Assembly: GCF_947496515.1 (NCBI RefSeq)
Contig: NZ_CANMDB010000003.1
Span: 301,174-365,173 of the forward strand
DNA from: an uncultured Roseobacter sp.
GTDB lineage: Bacteria; Pseudomonadota; Alphaproteobacteria; Rhodobacterales; Rhodobacteraceae
Reading direction: 5' to 3'
DNA: 64,000 nt
The translations under genes were made by a program, and so were the position numbers. Shown here piece after piece: positions 37,385 to 46,745 of the stretch. Numbering within the stretch: position 1 is the first letter of the stretch; every line of letters starts with the position of its first letter. Under the pieces are notes generated by a model that did no database searches, was not told the DNA's origin, and saw only the letters and a program-made list of their open reading frames with translations.

Positions 37385-38968
37385 ATGTCCCAGATACGTG
37401 ACGCCGCGATGACCAGCAAGGCTTGGCCCTTCGAGGAAGCACGCCGCATTCTCAAACGCTACGAAAAGGCACCTCCCGAAAAGGGATATGTCCTGTTCGA
37501 GACGGGCTATGGCCCCAGCGGCTTGCCCCATATCGGCACCTTTGGCGAGGTCGCGCGCACGACCATGGTGATGCGTGCCTTTCAGGCGCTCTCCGACATC
37601 CCGACGCGGCTGATCTGCTTTTCGGACGACCTGGATGGCATGCGCAAGGTGCCGGGGAACGTTCCCAACCCCGACCAACTGGCCGAGCATCTGCAACGCC
37701 CGCTGACATCCGTGCCCGACCCCTTCGGCACCCACGACAGCTTTGGCGCGCATAACAACGCCATGTTGCGGCGTTTTCTGGACACCTTCGGCTTCGAGTA
37801 CGACTTTATCTCGGCCACGGAGTTCTACAGGACAGGCCAGTTTGACGACACGCTGCTGCGGGCAGCGCGGAATTATGATGCTATCATGGACGTCATGCTG
37901 AAATCCCTGCGGGAGGAGCGGCGTCAGACCTATTCGATCTTCCTGCCCATCCACCCCGAGAGCGGTCGCGTGATGTATGTGCCGATGAAGTCGGTGGATG
38001 CGGAGGCGGGGACCATCACCTTCGATACCGAAGAGGGTGAGGAGATGACCCTGCCGGTCACCGGCGGTCACGTGAAACTGCAGTGGAAGCCCGATTTCGG
38101 GGCCCGCTGGGCAGCACTCGGCGTGGATTTCGAGATGTACGGCAAGGAGCACGCGACGAATACGGCGATCTACTCCAAGATCTGTCGCTTGCTGGGCGGG
38201 AAGGCGCCCGAGATCTTCAGCTACGAGCTCTTTCTGGACGACAAGGGGCAGAAGATCTCCAAATCCTCCGGCAACGGCATCTCGATTGATGAATGGCTGA
38301 CCTATGCCAGCACCGAGAGCCTGTCCTACTTCATGTATCTCAAGCCGAAAACGGCCAAGCGCATGTATTTCGACGTGATCCCGAAGGCGGTCGATGAATA
38401 CCACCAGCAATTGCGTGCCTACCAGACGCAGGACACCGCCCAGCGGCTCAACAATCCGGTCTGGCATATTCACGGGGGCGACGTGCCCGCGTCCAACATG
38501 GTGGTTCCGTTTTCCATGTTGCTGAACCTCGCAGCCGTGTCGAGTGCCGAGGACAAGGCGCAGCTGTGGGGTTTCATCCAGCGCTACGCGCCGGACACCA
38601 ACCCCGAAAACAACCCGGATATGGATGCCGCGGCCGGTTTCGCGGTGCGCTACTACAACGACTTTGTGAAACCGACGCGGGTCTACCGGCTGCCCAGCGA
38701 TCTGGAACGCGAGGCGCTGGCGGACTTGCGGGACCAGTTGGCTGCCTACGACGGGCCGCTGGATGACGAGGCATTGCAATCCATCGTATATGCCTGCGGG
38801 CGCGAGCGGTTCGACCCGCTGCGCAGCTGGTTCTCCGCGCTTTACGAGGTGCTGCTGGGTGCCAGCCAGGGGCCACGGTTCGGCGGGTTCATTGCGCTCT
38901 ACGGGGTCGCGGAAACCGTGGCGCTGATCGATCAGGCGCTTGCAGGCGGGCTGGTGTCCGAGGGGTGA
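37385..38968 (+). CDS. lysS: Class I lysyl-tRNA synthetase
   Basis: Charges tRNA-Lys; this is the class I (archaeal-type) enzyme typical of many alphaproteobacteria, not the class II LysS of E. coli. The protein has 527 residues. The HIGH-type motif HIGT lies at residues 49-52 ([20 protein letters not shown]) and the KISKS motif in [19 protein letters not shown]. The alpha-helical cage anticodon-binding region forms the C-terminus. GGTGAG precedes the ATG. The 508-residue frame on the other strand is a shadow. Confidence 0.95.
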   Translation: MSQIRDAAMTSKAWPFEEARRILKRYEKAPPEKGYVLFETGYGPSGLPHIGTFGEVARTTMVMRAFQALSDIPTRLICFSDDLDGMRKVPGNVPNPDQLAEHLQRPLTSVPDPFGTHDSFGAHNNAMLRRFLDTFGFEYDFISATEFYRTGQFDDTLLRAARNYDAIMDVMLKSLREERRQTYSIFLPIHPESGRVMYVPMKSVDAEAGTITFDTEEGEEMTLPVTGGHVKLQWKPDFGARWAALGVDFEMYGKEHATNTAIYSKICRLLGGKAPEIFSYELFLDDKGQKISKSSGNGISIDEWLTYASTESLSYFMYLKPKTAKRMYFDVIPKAVDEYHQQLRAYQTQDTAQRLNNPVWHIHGGDVPASNMVVPFSMLLNLAAVSSAEDKAQLWGFIQRYAPDTNPENNPDMDAAAGFAVRYYNDFVKPTRVYRLPSDLEREALADLRDQLAAYDGPLDDEALQSIVYACGRERFDPLRSWFSALYEVLLGASQGPRFGGFIALYGVAETVALIDQALAGGLVSEG

Positions 38969-39026
38969 TCCCTTGCCGTAGGCCGCGGGGGCCTTATCCT
39001 TCCTGGGAGATCAGGGAGGATGCAAC

Positions 39027-39428
39027 ATGCGGGACATTATTCTGGGGTGCGTGATCTGGCTGGGTCTTATGATTCCCGCACAGGCGCAGGAGGCGGATAT
39101 TCAGGCCACCATCTCGCAGCAGCTGGAGGCGTTTCAGTCCGATGACTTTGCCGCCGCCTTTGAATACGCCAGCCCGAATCTGCAGCGGTTGTTCCAGACG
39201 CCCGAGAACTTCGAACGCATGGTCACCAATGGCTATCCGATGGTCTGGCGCCCGGGCGATGTCCGCTATCTGGAGCTGAGCGAACGCGACGGCAGCCTGT
39301 GGCAACGGGTGATGATCACCGATCAGCAGGGACGCCGCCATCTGCTCGACTACCGGATGCTGGAGACGGCGGAAGGCTGGCGGATCAACGGGGTGCAGAT
39401 CCTTGATGCCGCCGAGTTAAGTGCCTGA
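39027..39428 (+). CDS. DUF4864 domain secreted protein
   Basis: A 133-residue protein with a signal peptide (IILGCVIWLGLMIPAQAQ, cleavage likely after AQA). The mature part has the DUF4864 pattern: IQATISQQLEAFQSDDFAAA, FAYASPNLQ-like segment and LLDYRMLETAEGWRINGVQI, an NTF2-like fold used for small-ligand binding in other families. Function unknown. GGGAGG precedes the start. It follows lysS by 58 bases. Confidence 0.85.
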   Translation: MRDIILGCVIWLGLMIPAQAQEADIQATISQQLEAFQSDDFAAAFEYASPNLQRLFQTPENFERMVTNGYPMVWRPGDVRYLELSERDGSLWQRVMITDQQGRRHLLDYRMLETAEGWRINGVQILDAAELSA

Positions 39429-39524
39429 GCTTCAGATCATTTTGCAAGCCCGGTGGTAGTCCATGGCGCGCAAATATGCACTCTGTCGGGTCCCGCTGGT
39501 GTGCCCGGGTCTCGGGCCAAAGCG

Positions 39525-40196
39525 TCAGAATTCCCGCCAGAGCCCGATCTTGATCTCCGCATCACCGCCGCCCATGAAGGGAAATTCAACGGACAGCTGA
39601 AAGGTCTGTTTGCTCTCGCGCGGGGTGAAGAGCAGCGAGGGGGCGAATTTGCCGAAAACTTCGCCATCCTCATGGGTCAGAAAGACCTGCGCCATGCCCT
39701 TGAACCTGTCGGTGAACCCAAGCCCGATGGTGCCATCCAGCTTGATGCGCGTCTCCAGCGGTGAGCGGGGAACATTGACGCTGCCGTCAATCACGGCCCA
39801 GCCGTATCGTTCGCCTACCTGGATGCCACGGCCCCAGGACAGCCCCGCTTCGACCGCCGGGGTGACAGTGTAGTTTTGTGATCGCGCACCGAAGCCCAGA
39901 TGCCAGGCCCATTTCTGCGTGGCGTCGGGCGCGCTCAGCGCTCTGCGCAGAAAGACGATGGCCGATCCCGCCTGTTGCAACGTCCGGTCGATGCCATAGA
40001 AAACCGATGCGCCAATCGTCGTTGCCGCGGTCAGACCGTACTCCGCATAGAGCGATCCGCTCATGTCGTTGTTTTGGGTGACACCGCCCGTGGTCGATAG
40101 AAAACCGGTTTTTTCCTCACGCAACCAGGGACCCGCCTGCGCAGCCCCGGCGGTCGTCACCATCATGATCAGCGCCAGGACGCCCGCGTGCATCAT
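39525..40196 (-). CDS. Predicted outer-membrane beta-barrel protein
   Basis: A 223-residue protein with a signal peptide (GVLALIMMVTTAGAAQAG). Alternating-residue strands are seen throughout (SLYAEYGLTAATTIGASVFY, GWAVIDGSVN, FKGMAQVFLTHEDG) and the protein ends in an aromatic residue (GLWREF), a typical barrel C-terminus. The ATG at 40196 has GGGAG at good spacing. Function unknown; possibly a channel or envelope structural protein. Confidence 0.75.
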   Translation of the reverse strand: MMHAGVLALIMMVTTAGAAQAGPWLREEKTGFLSTTGGVTQNNDMSGSLYAEYGLTAATTIGASVFYGIDRTLQQAGSAIVFLRRALSAPDATQKWAWHLGFGARSQNYTVTPAVEAGLSWGRGIQVGERYGWAVIDGSVNVPRSPLETRIKLDGTIGLGFTDRFKGMAQVFLTHEDGEVFGKFAPSLLFTPRESKQTFQLSVEFPFMGGGDAEIKIGLWREF

Positions 40197-40418
40197 ATTA
40201 GTCTCCCGACCGGCATCATGGTTAACTGGCGTTAAGAAAAGGTTACGCCGCGTTAGGCGATGCGGAAGGTGCCCGAAAGCACTCAATCCTAAACCTGAGA
40301 TACCAAAGGTTTAGACTGAAGCGCCGGCCCAAAGGATGGCGCAACAGTGCCTGTCGCGCGGGTGCTCTGATCAAAGCGGGATGTATCGGATTTAAGGTGG
40401 GATGCTTTAAAGACAGCC

Positions 40419-40847
40419 TCAGGCCCCGGCGGGCACTTCACATCGGCGGAAGGCGGCCACGGGCTCGGCAGCATCAATCAGCGGAAACTCCACAATCTCC
40501 ACACCGGATCCGGCGGTTACCCGGGTGTTGAACTGCAACCCGTCCAGCACATTTCCAAACCCCTGGTCCGTCACCGTCAGCGTTCGCCCGTCCGGGCTGA
40601 GCCGGTGACGGTCGGTTGCGATGGCCAGTGCCGCGCCGCCGCCAAAGGCCATGTCAAAGCGCGGTGCCTGTGGCCAGGCACGGTCCAGCGTCAGGCTGAT
40701 GGAATAAAGCGGTTGCGTGGGATCATAGGTCAATTCGATCTGCACCTGACCGGCGTCATGGTTCAGCCGACAGGGCAGACCGGGGGTGAATTCCCACGCC
40801 TGTGCCGTCGATGTCGTCATGAGAAGAGCAAAGATCATTAACCGCAT
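40419..40847 (-). CDS. Conserved hypothetical periplasmic protein
   Basis: A 142-residue protein with a short signal peptide (MRLMIFALLMTTSTAQA). The mature region is beta-rich, with VQIELTYDPTQPLYSISLTL and a single C-terminal CEVPAGA. I do not recognise a characterised family, though I recall similar proteins in Rhodobacterales. It lies divergent to the zinc-finger gene. Confidence 0.7.
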   Translation of the reverse strand: MRLMIFALLMTTSTAQAWEFTPGLPCRLNHDAGQVQIELTYDPTQPLYSISLTLDRAWPQAPRFDMAFGGGAALAIATDRHRLSPDGRTLTVTDQGFGNVLDGLQFNTRVTAGSGVEIVEFPLIDAAEPVAAFRRCEVPAGA

Positions 40848-40962
40848 TATGCTAACCTAAAGCGAAATCACGACCTGACGAGACCGCAGCCTGTTGCGGG
40901 TGAAAAGACAGGCCTGCGCACCTATATCTTGCCTTAACAAGCATCAACAACGGAGACGCCCG

Positions 40963-41199
40963 ATGAAATGCCCCTTAGACGGAACGCCGCTTGTGATTAC
41001 CGATCGCAGCGGGGTCGAGATTGACTATTGCCCCGAGTGCCGCGGCGTGTGGCTGGACCGCGGAGAGCTCGACAAGATTATCGACCGCAGTGCCTCGGCG
41101 CCGCCCCCGCCACCACCGCAATCCCGGGGCTATGACGACCGGGGTGGGTACCGCAAGAAAAAGCGCGGCAGCTTTCTCGAAGATATCTTTGATTTTTGA
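40963..41199 (+). CDS. TFIIB-type zinc finger (zf-TFIIB) protein
   Basis: A 78-residue protein. MKCPLDGTPLVITDRSGVEI is followed by DYCPECRGVWLDRGELDKII, the zf-TFIIB pattern; the second cysteine pair is intact, while the first position has C-P-L-D, a variant seen in this family. A proline-rich linker and a basic RKKKRGS segment form the tail. It likely binds zinc; the cellular role is unknown. CGGAGA precedes the ATG. Confidence 0.85.
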   Translation: MKCPLDGTPLVITDRSGVEIDYCPECRGVWLDRGELDKIIDRSASAPPPPPPQSRGYDDRGGYRKKKRGSFLEDIFDF

Positions 41200-41222
41200 G
41201 CAGACTCACTGCGCTCGGACGC

Positions 41223-42869
41223 TCAGCCATCCTCCAGCGTTATCCTGGGGGAGAGCGCTCTTGGATCCAGTTTCAGATGGATGATGGCGGCGGTTCCGGC
41301 CGTGCGCGCCGCTGAGAGGGCTGCCGGGAAATCACTGTCTCTTTCCACGACCGCGCCGAAGCCGCCATAGGCTTCGGCAAGTGCCTTGAAATCCGGATTG
41401 CGGATGTCGGTACCGGATTTGCGCCGCGGGTAGTGCCGTTGCTGATGCATGCGGATCGTGCCGTACATGCCATTGTCCGCAAGGATCACTACTACACGGG
41501 CCCCGTACTGGCAGGCGGTTCCGAATTCCTGGCTGACCATCTGGAAACAGCCATCGCCCGCGAGGCAGATGACGTCCCGTTCGGGGTGGTGCAGCTTGGC
41601 CGAGATCGCGGCAGGCAGACCGTAGCCCATGGAGCCGGAGGTCGGCGTCAGCTGCGTGCGCCAGCTGCGATATCGGTAGTAGCGGTGCAGCCACGCGGAG
41701 TAATTGCCCGCACCATTGGTCAGGATCGCATCGTCGGGCAGCGCGGCGTTGAGATGGGTGATGACGTTCTCCATCCGCAAAGGCCCGTGCGTGTGCTCCG
41801 GCACTTGCCAGGCTTCATAGGACCGGCGTGCCTCCGCCAGTCGCGACCCGCCGTCCCGGCGTTCGGGACGTGCTGCAAGCTGGTGGACCACTCGTGCAGG
41901 ACTGGCCACAACGGCGATTTCGGGCCGGTAAACGCGCCCAATCTCCGAGGGGTCGGGGTAGACATGGATTAGCCGCTGTGCGGGCACCGGTGCGCTCAGC
42001 AGCGTATAGCCCGAGGTCGTCATCTCGCCCAGTCGCGCGCCGAGGCACAGGACCACATCTGCCCGGCGCACCCGGTCGGCCAGATCCGGGTTGATCCCGA
42101 TGCCCACGTCGCCGACGTAGTTGAGACAGCGGTTATCGAGATAGTCCTGACAGCGGAAAGAGGCCCCCACCGGCAGCCCCATCTGCCCGGCAAACTGCGC
42201 AAGGTCCCGCGCGGCCTGTGCGTCCCAGCCGCCGCCACCCACGATCACCAGCGGCTGTTGAGCGTCGGAGAGCGCGCCCATGATGGCGTCGATGTCATGG
42301 GTGCTGGCATAGCCCGCCGGCAAGGTCGCGGCAGGCACGGGCGTGGCATCCGCCGGGCCCGACAGCATGTCTTCGGGCAGGGCCAGGACCACCGGGCCGG
42401 GTCGTCCGGTCTGGGCGATGTGAAAGGCATGGGAGACGTATTCCGGAATGCGGTCGGCGCGGTCGATTTCGGCCACCCATTTTGCCAGCGGGCCGAACAT
42501 CGCGCGGTAATCGACTTCCTGAAACGCTTCGCGGTCGCGCTGGTCGCTAGCGACCTGACCGACGAAGAGCACCATCGGCGTCGAATCCTGAAACGCCACA
42601 TGCACGCCCGCACTGGCATTGGTCGCCCCGGGTCCGCGGGTCACAAAGGCGACGCCGGGCCTGCCCGTCAGCTTGCCTGCCGCCTCGGCCATCATCGCCG
42701 CCCCGCCTTCCTGCCGCGCGACGACCACATCGATGGCGGCGTCATGAAGAGCGTCGAGTGCTGCCAGAAAGCTCTCTCCGGGAATGCAAAAGACCCGCTC
42801 GACGCCCTGCGCCTGCAGGCAGTCAATCAGGAGCTTGCCGCCATGCGTCGCTGTCTCGCCGTCTTTCAT
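41223..42869 (-). CDS. Thiamine pyrophosphate-dependent enzyme, acetolactate synthase-like
   Basis: A 548-residue enzyme of the acetolactate synthase/benzoylformate decarboxylase family. The catalytic glutamate lies in VVARQEGGAAMMAEAAGKLT and the TPP motif in VICLAGDGCFQMVSQEFGT ending near ILADNGMYGT. No regulatory subunit (ilvH) follows, so it is probably not the biosynthetic IlvB; a catabolic or oxalyl/sulfo-type decarboxylase is possible. I chose the ATG at 42869, after AAGGGGCGG. It lies tail to tail with the zinc-finger gene. Confidence 0.87.
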   Translation of the reverse strand: MKDGETATHGGKLLIDCLQAQGVERVFCIPGESFLAALDALHDAAIDVVVARQEGGAAMMAEAAGKLTGRPGVAFVTRGPGATNASAGVHVAFQDSTPMVLFVGQVASDQRDREAFQEVDYRAMFGPLAKWVAEIDRADRIPEYVSHAFHIAQTGRPGPVVLALPEDMLSGPADATPVPAATLPAGYASTHDIDAIMGALSDAQQPLVIVGGGGWDAQAARDLAQFAGQMGLPVGASFRCQDYLDNRCLNYVGDVGIGINPDLADRVRRADVVLCLGARLGEMTTSGYTLLSAPVPAQRLIHVYPDPSEIGRVYRPEIAVVASPARVVHQLAARPERRDGGSRLAEARRSYEAWQVPEHTHGPLRMENVITHLNAALPDDAILTNGAGNYSAWLHRYYRYRSWRTQLTPTSGSMGYGLPAAISAKLHHPERDVICLAGDGCFQMVSQEFGTACQYGARVVVILADNGMYGTIRMHQQRHYPRRKSGTDIRNPDFKALAEAYGGFGAVVERDSDFPAALSAARTAGTAAIIHLKLDPRALSPRITLEDG

Positions 42870-43043
42870 TGCCGCCCCTTTTACTGATCGCTCGCGCAAG
42901 ACCGTCCTAGCAGGCGTGCGCACGATCCTCAAAAGGGTTCTGACCCGTCGGCCGTCTCTATGGCCGCAAACACGCAGCTCCGGCGACCGGGATGCCCATT
43001 GCAAGAAGAAGGGTGGCGGTTTCTTCCCTAGGCTATTTGATGT

Positions 43044-43382
43044 CTAGGCGAGGCGGCTCATCAGCAGCATGGAGAGCAGCGCACAGCCGAGGCCCGCATA
43101 TTCGCGCGCGTGGAGCGTCTCGCCAAACCAGAGCGCGCCGATGAGGGCGAGGGCGATGAGCGTGAGCATGGAATAGGCCACACCTGCCTGCGCGAGGGTG
43201 ACGTGCTGCATGGCATAGAACCAGAAGAGCGCGGAAAGCGCATAGAGCGCCACGCCTATGGCCACATAGGTCGAGGTGATCGCGTGGCCCGCGTCGGCAG
43301 CGGTCTTGATGGCGAAATCGCCGATAATGACGATGAGCGCGGTGAAGAGGGCAAAGGTGTAACCGAAGGCAAATTGGGTCAT
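43044..43382 (-). CDS. Small EamA/SMR-type membrane transporter
   Basis: A 112-residue four-helix protein (FGYTFALFTALIVIIGDFAI; STYVAIGVALYALSALFWFY; VTLAQAGVAYSMLTLIALAL; AGLGCALLSMLLM). The GVAYSML helix and the WFGETLHAREY loop are typical of small multidrug-resistance/half-EamA transporters. It probably acts as a dimer. The ATG at 43382 with GAG upstream gives the family N-terminus. Confidence 0.82.
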   Translation of the reverse strand: MTQFAFGYTFALFTALIVIIGDFAIKTAADAGHAITSTYVAIGVALYALSALFWFYAMQHVTLAQAGVAYSMLTLIALALIGALWFGETLHAREYAGLGCALLSMLLMSRLA

Positions 43383-43470
43383 AAATACTCGCAGGTTGAA
43401 AAGGGTTTGGTTTGAAATGCCGGAATAGTAGCACAAAACCCGGCCCGGCGCATCTTGCTACTTCAGGGCA

Positions 43471-43896
43471 CTACTTGCGTGCACCAACGAATATCCCTGT
43501 CAAAACCATCCCGACGAGACTCACTACCGTTACCGCCGTGCTTCCGACAAGAAACTCAAGAACTGACGTATCCAGTTTGAAGCCATCTAGGCCCCAGAAA
43601 GTAGCTCCGCTGGCAAACACGAAGGCGCCTACAACCGTGCTATAGCAGCACATGAAGTAGAAAGCCTTTGATGCATATGGTCCAATGAGCTTGTTGAGTT
43701 CTTCTGCCGCCTCTTTCCGGTTACGTAGGGTGCCATTCAGGTCCCGAAGCTCTTGATTATCTGTTGCCAACTCATCGACGCGATTAAGCAGTTTATCAAA
43801 ATCGTCTGACGAGTAGGTTTTGTCTTCCGCTTCTGGCAGTCGTGTTGGTGCGCTGTCGATATCGCCGACAGTGATTTCAGGTTGCTTATCGGCCAC
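43471..43896 (-). CDS. Two-TM membrane protein partnered with a Panacea-domain gene (candidate toxin)
   Basis: A 141-residue protein of unknown family. Residues 1-30 are acidic and probably flexible, 30-70 form a predicted coiled coil (DDFDKLLNRVDELATDNQEL), and two hydrophobic helices follow at about 77-98 and 115-138, ending in a basic tail. It starts with GTG inside the last codons of the upstream Panacea-domain gene (11-base overlap), which suggests translational coupling. By analogy with Panacea toxin-antitoxin pairs the second gene would be the toxin, here likely acting on the membrane. That role is inference. Confidence 0.6.
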   Translation of the reverse strand: MADKQPEITVGDIDSAPTRLPEAEDKTYSSDDFDKLLNRVDELATDNQELRDLNGTLRNRKEAAEELNKLIGPYASKAFYFMCCYSTVVGAFVFASGATFWGLDGFKLDTSVLEFLVGSTAVTVVSLVGMVLTGIFVGARK

Positions 43897-44389
43897 TTTC
43901 GGCTTGAGCGCGCTGTTGTCGGCCCGCTAGAGCCAATTTCGTGTAGTGTTCAAAAACTTCATTGTCGTCTAACTCAGAGTTTCGTCCTCGCCCAACATAA
44001 GCCTTCGTCCAAGGCGTTCCCGGTTCGTGTGTCATGTCGGACAGTTGAGCGGCCGTATAGTTCCCGTAGCGCGCCCAGACATGATCGATGATATCTTTCT
44101 CTGATTTATTCAGATTGGGCCGGATGATTTCGCCGTTTAATGGGCTTACCAACTCGCAGTGAACACCTTGATAGCCCCAGTCTTTGACATGACGCCAAAG
44201 GGAGACGTAGACTGGGCCGTTATCCCAAGCTTGAGGACGTTCAGAGATCAATGTCTCGCGGTTGATCACCAGATTCCAACCATTTGAAATATAAACCAAT
44301 TTCTGGAGATACATTTGTTGGGGCCACATCGCTGAGGCGCGACGCGTCAAAAACTCGTTCGCAATTGCTACTGGGCTATGGCTTGGCAA
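43886..44389 (-). CDS. Panacea (SocA/DUF4065) domain protein, candidate antitoxin
   Basis: A 167-residue protein. The Panacea domain is shown by PQQMYLQKLVYISNGWNLVI and SERPQAWDNGPVYVSLWRHV, the two conserved blocks around the family's Q-K-L-Y and A-W-x-x-G-P-V patterns. This fold is a shared antitoxin domain (SocA of Caulobacter; PanA family) paired with diverse toxins. The start is TTG at 44389 with GGAG 7 bases upstream. A TATATA box lies at 44412-44417 on the minus strand. The surrounding DNA is AT-richer than its neighbours, suggesting transfer. Confidence 0.85.
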   Translation of the reverse strand: MPSHSPVAIANEFLTRRASAMWPQQMYLQKLVYISNGWNLVINRETLISERPQAWDNGPVYVSLWRHVKDWGYQGVHCELVSPLNGEIIRPNLNKSEKDIIDHVWARYGNYTAAQLSDMTHEPGTPWTKAYVGRGRNSELDDNEVFEHYTKLALAGRQQRAQAESGR

Positions 44390-44411
44390 GACAGAGCTCC
44401 TTTGGCGTGGC

Positions 44412-44417
44412 TATATA
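44412..44417 (-). promoter_or_regulatory. Candidate -10 box of the Panacea operon
   Basis: TATATA on the minus strand about 20 bases ahead of the TTG start, within AT-rich DNA in the 60-base gap to uvrB. A TTACAT about 15 bases further upstream could serve as -35. Weak evidence. Confidence 0.35.
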
Positions 44418-44449
44418 GTATCGTTTGGTAAAATGTAAGTATTCTTGTC

Positions 44450-46657
44450 CTAACGCCCCTTCCGCTTCCTCCGCGTCCCGCCACGCATCCCGCCGCGGCC
44501 CATGGTGCTGCGGCCTGATGCCTGCTGGGCGTCGTCCACTGCCTTCTCCACCGCGTATTGGCGCGCCATGGGGTCGTCGGCGACGGCGAGGTCGACCGCT
44601 TCCAGCCGTTTGACCTCGTCGCGGAGGCGCGCGGCCTCCTCGAACTCCAAGTTCTCCGCGGCCTTGCGCATGTCGTCGCGCAGACCGTCGAGCACGGCCT
44701 GCAGATTGCCGCCCGCCATCTGCTTGTCGATCTTCGCGGTGACGCGGCTCTGATCCGTATCGCCTTTGTAGAGCCCTGCGAGGATATCCTCGACATTCTT
44801 CTTGACCGTGGCGGGGGTGATCCCGTGCTCCTCGTTATAGGCGATCTGCTTGGCGCGGCGGCGGTTGGTTTCGGCCAGCGCGCGCTCCATCGAGCCGGTG
44901 ATACGGTCGGCATACATGATCACCCGCCCGTCCACGTTCCGCGCCGCGCGCCCGATCGTCTGGACGAGCGAGGTCTCGGACCGCAGAAAGCCTTCCTTGT
45001 CCGCATCCAGAATTGCCACCAGCCCACATTCGGGGATATCGAGCCCCTCGCGCAGCAGGTTGATCCCGATCAGCACATCAAAGGCGCCCAGACGCAGATC
45101 GCGCAGGATCTCGATCCGTTCGATGGTATCAATGTCGGAGTGCATGTAGCGCACGCGAATGCCCTGTTCATGCATGTATTCGGTGAGATCCTCGGCCATG
45201 CGCTTGGTCAGCGTCGTACACAGCGTGCGGTATCCATCCGCGGCGACCTTGCGCACTTCGTCCAGCAGATCGTCTACCTGCATCTCGACGGGACGGATCT
45301 CCACCTCCGGATCCAGCAGGCCGGTCGGGCGAATGACCTGCTCGGTGAAAACGCCGCCCGTTTGTTCGATCTCCCATGCGGCGGGGGTGGCGGAGACGAA
45401 CACGGACTGTGGCCGCATGGCGTCCCATTCCTCGAACTTGAGGGGCCGGTTGTCCATGCACGACGGCAGCCGGAAGCCGTGCTCGGCCAGCGTGAACTTG
45501 CGCCGGTAGTCGCCCTTGTACATGCCGCCGATCTGCGGGACGGAGACGTGGCTTTCATCCGCAAAGACAATGGCGTGATCGGGGATGAACTCAAAGAGCG
45601 TGGGCGGTGGCTCGCCCGGGGCGCGCCCCGTCAGGTAGCGCGAATAGTTCTCGATCCCGTTGCAGACGCCGGTGGCCTCCAGCATCTCCAGATCAAAGTT
45701 CGTGCGCTGCTCCAGACGCTGCGCCTCCAGCAGCTTGCCATCGTTCACCAATTGATCCAGCCGGATCTTGAGCTCTTTCTTGATGCCGATGATGGCCTGG
45801 TTCATCGTTGGCTTGGGGGTCACGTAGTGGCTGTTGGCGTAGATACGGATCTGGTCGAAACTGCCTGTCTTTTCACCGGTCAGCGGGTCGAACTCGGTAA
45901 TGGCTTCCAGTTCCTCGCCAAAGAACGACAGCTTCCAAGCGCGGTCCTCAAGGTGGGCTGGAAAGATCTCCAGACTGTCGCCGCGCACCCGGAAAGAGCC
46001 GCGCTGAAACGCCTGATCGTTGCGGCGGTACTGCTGCGCCACCAGATCCGCCATGACCTGACGCTGATCGTAGCTGCTGCCGACCTTGAGGTCCTGCGTC
46101 ATGGCGCCGTAAGTCTCGACCGACCCGATGCCGTAGATGCAGGAGACCGACGCCACGATGATCACATCGTCGCGTTCGAGCAGCGCCCGGGTGGCCGAAT
46201 GGCGCATCCGGTCGATCTGCTCGTTGATCTGGCTTTCTTTCTCGATGTAGGTATCCGACCGGGCGACATAGGCCTCGGGCTGGTAGTAGTCGTAGTAGCT
46301 GACGAAGTATTCCACCGCGTTGTCCGGGAAGAACCCCTTGAATTCACCATAAAGCTGCGCAGCGAGCGTCTTGTTGGGCGCGAGGATGATCGCGGGGCGC
46401 TGCGTTTCCTCGATGACCTTGGCCATGGTAAAGGTCTTGCCCGTGCCGGTGGCCCCCAGCAGGACCTGATCCCTTTCGCCGCTGGTGATCCCCTCGCTCA
46501 ACTCGACGATGGCAGTGGGCTGGTCTCCCGCCGGCTCAAAGTCCGTGGCCATGACAAAGGCCCTGCCGCCCTCCAGCTTCGGGCGGGCGCGCACGTCCGG
46601 GGCAGAGTTCGCCATCACGGCGGTCGCATCCGACTGATCGGTCTGGGCATAGGGCAT
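44450..46657 (-). CDS. uvrB: UvrABC system protein B (excinuclease subunit)
   Basis: DNA-damage helicase-like subunit of nucleotide excision repair, about 735 residues. Walker A is [19 protein letters not shown]; the beta-hairpin is marked by [20 protein letters not shown]; helicase motif VI is [19 protein letters not shown]. The C-terminal UVR motif is [20 protein letters not shown], followed by a glycine/arginine-rich tail. I chose the ATG at 46657 with AGGAG upstream. The large opposite-strand frame is a shadow. It is a stand-alone gene. Confidence 0.96.
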   Translation of the reverse strand: MPYAQTDQSDATAVMANSAPDVRARPKLEGGRAFVMATDFEPAGDQPTAIVELSEGITSGERDQVLLGATGTGKTFTMAKVIEETQRPAIILAPNKTLAAQLYGEFKGFFPDNAVEYFVSYYDYYQPEAYVARSDTYIEKESQINEQIDRMRHSATRALLERDDVIIVASVSCIYGIGSVETYGAMTQDLKVGSSYDQRQVMADLVAQQYRRNDQAFQRGSFRVRGDSLEIFPAHLEDRAWKLSFFGEELEAITEFDPLTGEKTGSFDQIRIYANSHYVTPKPTMNQAIIGIKKELKIRLDQLVNDGKLLEAQRLEQRTNFDLEMLEATGVCNGIENYSRYLTGRAPGEPPPTLFEFIPDHAIVFADESHVSVPQIGGMYKGDYRRKFTLAEHGFRLPSCMDNRPLKFEEWDAMRPQSVFVSATPAAWEIEQTGGVFTEQVIRPTGLLDPEVEIRPVEMQVDDLLDEVRKVAADGYRTLCTTLTKRMAEDLTEYMHEQGIRVRYMHSDIDTIERIEILRDLRLGAFDVLIGINLLREGLDIPECGLVAILDADKEGFLRSETSLVQTIGRAARNVDGRVIMYADRITGSMERALAETNRRRAKQIAYNEEHGITPATVKKNVEDILAGLYKGDTDQSRVTAKIDKQMAGGNLQAVLDGLRDDMRKAAENLEFEEAARLRDEVKRLEAVDLAVADDPMARQYAVEKAVDDAQQASGRSTMGRGGMRGGTRRKRKGR

Positions 46658-46712
46658 GGGCGCACTCCTTGGCAGTCTCTCCCAACCTGTCATCTTTCGG
46701 ATCAGGTTCAAG

Positions 46713-46745
46713 GGCTCCGGAGCCTCTGCTGACAGAAACTGTCAG
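46713..46745. terminator. Two adjacent perfect inverted repeats between the VWA gene and uvrB
   Basis: GGCTCCGGAGCC at 46713-46724, then CTGACAG AAA CTGTCAG at 46729-46745, the latter overlapping the VWA stop codon. They may form transcript hairpins ending the VWA mRNA before uvrB. No T-tract follows, so this is only a candidate. Confidence 0.4.

Noticed and set aside
37253..38779. A 508-residue minus-strand open frame
   Set aside because: It lies exactly opposite lysS, whose HIGH and KISKS motifs are clear; high GC keeps antisense frames open.
44558..46732. A 724-residue open frame on the plus strand opposite uvrB
   Set aside because: It is the antisense shadow of uvrB: composition is histidine/aspartate/valine rich with no family resemblance, while uvrB has all its motifs.
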